A DNA stretch of 64,000 bases from JANXQG01 sp964615095 (GTDB lineage: Bacteria > Planctomycetota > Planctomycetia > Pirellulales > Thermoguttaceae), in contig CAZTPX010000005.1 in NCBI GenBank assembly GCA_964615095.1, forward strand, positions 1 to 64,000, read 5' to 3'. The notes under the pieces were generated by a model. That model saw only the letters and a program-made list of their open reading frames with translations. It had not been told where the DNA came from and ran no database searches. Position 1 is the stretch's first letter; every line of letters begins with the position of its first letter. The translations under genes and the position numbers were made by a program. This document shows, piece after piece, positions 62,019 to 64,000 of this stretch.

Positions 62019-63590
62019 TCAACAACTGGCCATCTCGCGAACCAGGTGGGTGGCTAGCGCGTCGTTGGTTTCAGGGTCGAAGTTGAGGATGCCGCCCTCG
62101 CCGTTGGCGGGCTGCGCGACCAGGGCCACGACCTTGTCGCCCCCCTTGCCGGAAAGCGAGACGAACTCGCCCTTGGTGTCGCGGAGCAGGCTGCCGGGCA
62201 AACGGCCCTGGTCTCCGGTGGTGAGCACGATCACGCGGTCGCAACGCTGGGCGACACTCACGAGGTTCATGGGCGTGATGGCGACCTCTTCCGGCGAGCT
62301 CTCCATAGGAAAGAGTTTGGCCACGAGTTTCTGATGGATCAGCCGGCCCAGGCCCTCTTCCCGCCGCAACAGACCCGGGGCGATCTGCAGACGGACCCGC
62401 GTGCCGTTGCGGTTGGTAATGGCGATGCTGTTCAAGGGCTGGGCGATCTCGCGGTGGCGGTCGCTGCGGGCGGCAGGCGAGGGACGATGAAACGCGGCGT
62501 CCAGGATTTCGGCCATCTCATTGTCGGCGAACGGCTCGACGGCATAGTAAAAGATCCGCCGCAACCGGTAGGCCGCTTCGCGATTCGCGTCGGCCGCTGC
62601 CACGACGACAATCTTGGCCCCGGGGCATGCGCCGTTGATCAGTCCGACAGTTACCGGGCCTTCGTCGCCGATGGCCGTGCCGTCGAGAACGATGACGGGG
62701 GCGTCGGCATCACTGAGGGCCGAGCTCAACTGGGCCCAGTCGCCAGCCAAGTGGACGTCGCAGCCGAGGCCCGTCAGCTTGGCGGCCTGTGCCTGCGCCG
62801 TGATCGCGTCCGGATTGTACAGAGTGACTCGCCGCGAGACGCAATTGGCCGCCTCGTCTTCCACACGCGTGGCGCTGATGCAAGCGATCCAACCTTTACT
62901 GCAGGGATCAGTCAACAACAGCGAGGGGTCCTGCTTCAAGGTCTCGTTGACGGCGACAACCACGCCCGAGAGGGGCGCGGGGATGAGTTGCTGGGGCTTG
63001 TCGGCCACGGCCACGGCGGCCAGCGGCAGGCCCTGGTAGATCACTTCGCCGATCCGCGGCAGACGCACCGACTCGATCGTGGCGGTCGTGGGGTCTGTGA
63101 GCACCGCGCCTACGCGCGTCGCCCGCTGGTCGCCAAGCTGGAACCAGGCGCTGCGCCAGAAGCGGAACGGCTCGGCCGTGCCGGCGGGTTCGGCGACCGG
63201 CTTGCGGGCGGCAGGCGCGGAGTCGTGGTGCAGTAGGCGGTGGACGGCCTGCGTGATTTCTTCGGGCGTGAAGGGCTTGGTGACGTAGTCGGACGCCCCC
63301 AGGCGGATCGCCGAGGCCGCGTTGGGAATGCTGGGATAGCCCGTCATCAGGACCACGGGCACGTCGGCCTTCTGCTTTCGCAGGGCTTCCAGGAAAGCGA
63401 TTCCATCCATCGTGGGCATCTTGATGTCCAGGAGGATGGCGCTATAGTCGTTCTGCTTAGCCATGTCCAGGCCTTGGCAAGCATCGCTGCACTTTTCCAC
63501 TTCGAAGCCTTGGCGGCTGAAAATGCGACGGCAGCCCTCGCAAATTACTTCCTCGTCGTCAACAACCAAGAGTCTCAGGTCGTCCAACAT
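62019..63590 (-). CDS. Response regulator with an internal GcvH-like (lipoyl-type) domain
   Basis: A 523-residue protein. Residues 5-120 are a receiver domain with acidic D11/D12, phospho-acceptor D55 (LLDIKMP), T83 and K105. Residues 158-240 resemble GcvH: VGAVLT, TIESVRLPRIGEVI, LIPAPLSGVVVAVNETLKQDPSLLLTDP, GWIACI. Counting back from the shared PxSG, K198 falls exactly at the lipoyl-lysine position. Residues 253-370 look like a second, degenerate receiver (VTLYNPDAI, VIVLDG, IFYYAVEPF). The last 150 residues are not recognised. No DNA-binding or AAA+ domain is visible. The start at 63590 has AAGGACC upstream. Confidence 0.82.
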   Translation of the reverse strand: MLDDLRLLVVDDEEVICEGCRRIFSRQGFEVEKCSDACQGLDMAKQNDYSAILLDIKMPTMDGIAFLEALRKQKADVPVVLMTGYPSIPNAASAIRLGASDYVTKPFTPEEITQAVHRLLHHDSAPAARKPVAEPAGTAEPFRFWRSAWFQLGDQRATRVGAVLTDPTTATIESVRLPRIGEVIYQGLPLAAVAVADKPQQLIPAPLSGVVVAVNETLKQDPSLLLTDPCSKGWIACISATRVEDEAANCVSRRVTLYNPDAITAQAQAAKLTGLGCDVHLAGDWAQLSSALSDADAPVIVLDGTAIGDEGPVTVGLINGACPGAKIVVVAAADANREAAYRLRRIFYYAVEPFADNEMAEILDAAFHRPSPAARSDRHREIAQPLNSIAITNRNGTRVRLQIAPGLLRREEGLGRLIHQKLVAKLFPMESSPEEVAITPMNLVSVAQRCDRVIVLTTGDQGRLPGSLLRDTKGEFVSLSGKGGDKVVALVAQPANGEGGILNFDPETNDALATHLVREMASC

Positions 63591-63648
63591 GACAGTGGTC
63601 CTTATTTGGCGGATAGATCGCACGCTTGTGACTGGGTGAAGCATCTTC

Positions 63649-63664
63649 GCAACAACTGTGCCAA
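63649..63664 (-). promoter_or_regulatory. Sigma-54 promoter (-24/-12) of the hdr-flx operon
   Basis: On the minus strand TTGGCACAGTTGTTGC fits the sigma-54 consensus TGGCAC-N5-TTGC without mismatch. The GG at -24 and GC at -12 are 10 bases apart. Transcription would begin near 63637, about 46 bases before the ATG at 63590. Confidence 0.75.
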
Positions 63665-63684
63665 AGCGGAAAACAGGCAAGAAA

Positions 63685-63756
63685 GCGGGAAATCCCGCGA
63701 AAGACGGCGATTTGAAAGCCAATCGGGCACGAGACCTGTATGTAGCAGGTATACAG
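63685..63756. promoter_or_regulatory. Possible activator sites upstream of the sigma-54 promoter
   Basis: GCGGGA-AA-TCCCGC (63685-63698) and CTGTAT-N9-ATACAG (63736-63756, with a nested ACCTG/CAGGT) are short palindromes 20-90 bases upstream of the -24 element. Enhancer-binding proteins use such sites. The interval 63591-63911 otherwise holds no gene. Confidence 0.4.
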
Positions 63757-63911
63757 TGTATGCGGATTGCGGTGATTTATCGCCATTGCTCATGCGGCAA
63801 ATGACAGGGCGTTCCCGACAGCGGGGAACGGGAGTAGAATAGGATTATGACTACTCTGAACCAAAGTTCAAAGTTAGTTGTGATTCTCCCATTCGACCCA
63901 AGCCTCATTCC

Positions 63912-64000
63912 ATGACCCACATCACCCTCTCCGACAGCATGCGAGCGCAGCTTGGTAGTTTAAGCGAGCCGCTGGTGTTGTGTGATGAAGCGGGCAATCC
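63912..64000 (+). CDS. Start of an unidentified gene cut by the right edge
   Basis: The ATG at 63912 opens a frame that runs off the window; 29 codons are visible, MTHITLSDSMRAQLGSLSEP then LVLCDEAGN. The start resembles small planctomycete antitoxin-like proteins (MTxITLxxxLRxxL), but this is too short to classify. It diverges from the hdr-flx operon. Confidence 0.5.
   Translation, partial: MTHITLSDSMRAQLGSLSEPLVLCDEAGN

Overview
The window looks like part of a Planctomycetota chromosome, probably a Pirellulales/Thermoguttaceae-like anaerobe or facultative anaerobe. This is inferred from the GC-rich sequence, proline-rich outer-membrane proteins, large secreted beta-helix and glycan-active proteins, Uma2 and PcfJ proteins, a Ser/Thr kinase fused to a caspase-like domain, and many intergenic dispersed palindromes. 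I see no tRNA, rRNA, CRISPR array or insertion sequence.

Layout. 1-5.7 kb: end of a URO-D-family gene, an FkbM methyltransferase, birA, and two tandem paralogous beta-barrel-like proteins. 5.8-14.6 kb: metabolic and housekeeping genes (ADP-forming acyl-CoA synthetase-GNAT fusion, SDR, M50 site-2 protease, UPF0210/PFL protein, two-ACT-domain protein, cytidylate kinase-like protein, YceH). 14.6-31.0 kb: a single-strand block of 14 genes for a Tad/Flp pilus or secretion machine. It has two CpaF ATPases (one FHA-fused), TadB, TadC, CpaB, TadE/TadG-like pseudopilins, two small Flp-type pilins and a prepilin peptidase, and it ends in a zinc-ribbon membrane protein and a 1123-residue kinase-pseudocaspase-TPR protein. 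31.3-34.2 kb: PcfJ and Uma2 proteins. 34.4-36.3 kb: a TM1266-type regulator and hydG ([FeFe]-hydrogenase maturation) behind a good sigma-70 promoter. 36.5-40 kb: a decayed stretch with a lipoprotein gene, a chimeric WD/XRE remnant, an acyl carrier protein and its broken copy, a truncated LRR gene, tandem repeats and hairpins. 40-55 kb: pgi, rpiB, an SPFH pair, GH127, csrA, two large secreted proteins and an orphan RHH antitoxin.

55.1-63.6 kb: one operon on the minus strand, read as response regulator-hdrC-hdrB-hdrA-flxD-flxC-flxB-flxA, behind a near-consensus sigma-54 promoter. The HdrABC-FlxABCD set is the NADH-dependent electron-bifurcating (flavin-based) type known from sulfate reducers and fermenters. 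The leading response regulator carries an internal GcvH-like (lipoyl-type) domain with the lipoyl-lysine position kept.

The two most interesting systems are (i) this sigma-54-driven Rec/GcvH-like/Rec-like protein with the Hdr-Flx complex, and (ii) the Tad machine with an FHA-tagged ATPase and a membrane kinase whose caspase-like domain has Ser in place of the catalytic Cys. More than ten families of long palindromes sit between genes. Several supply stop codons or C-terminal tails, notably the 3' end of flxD.
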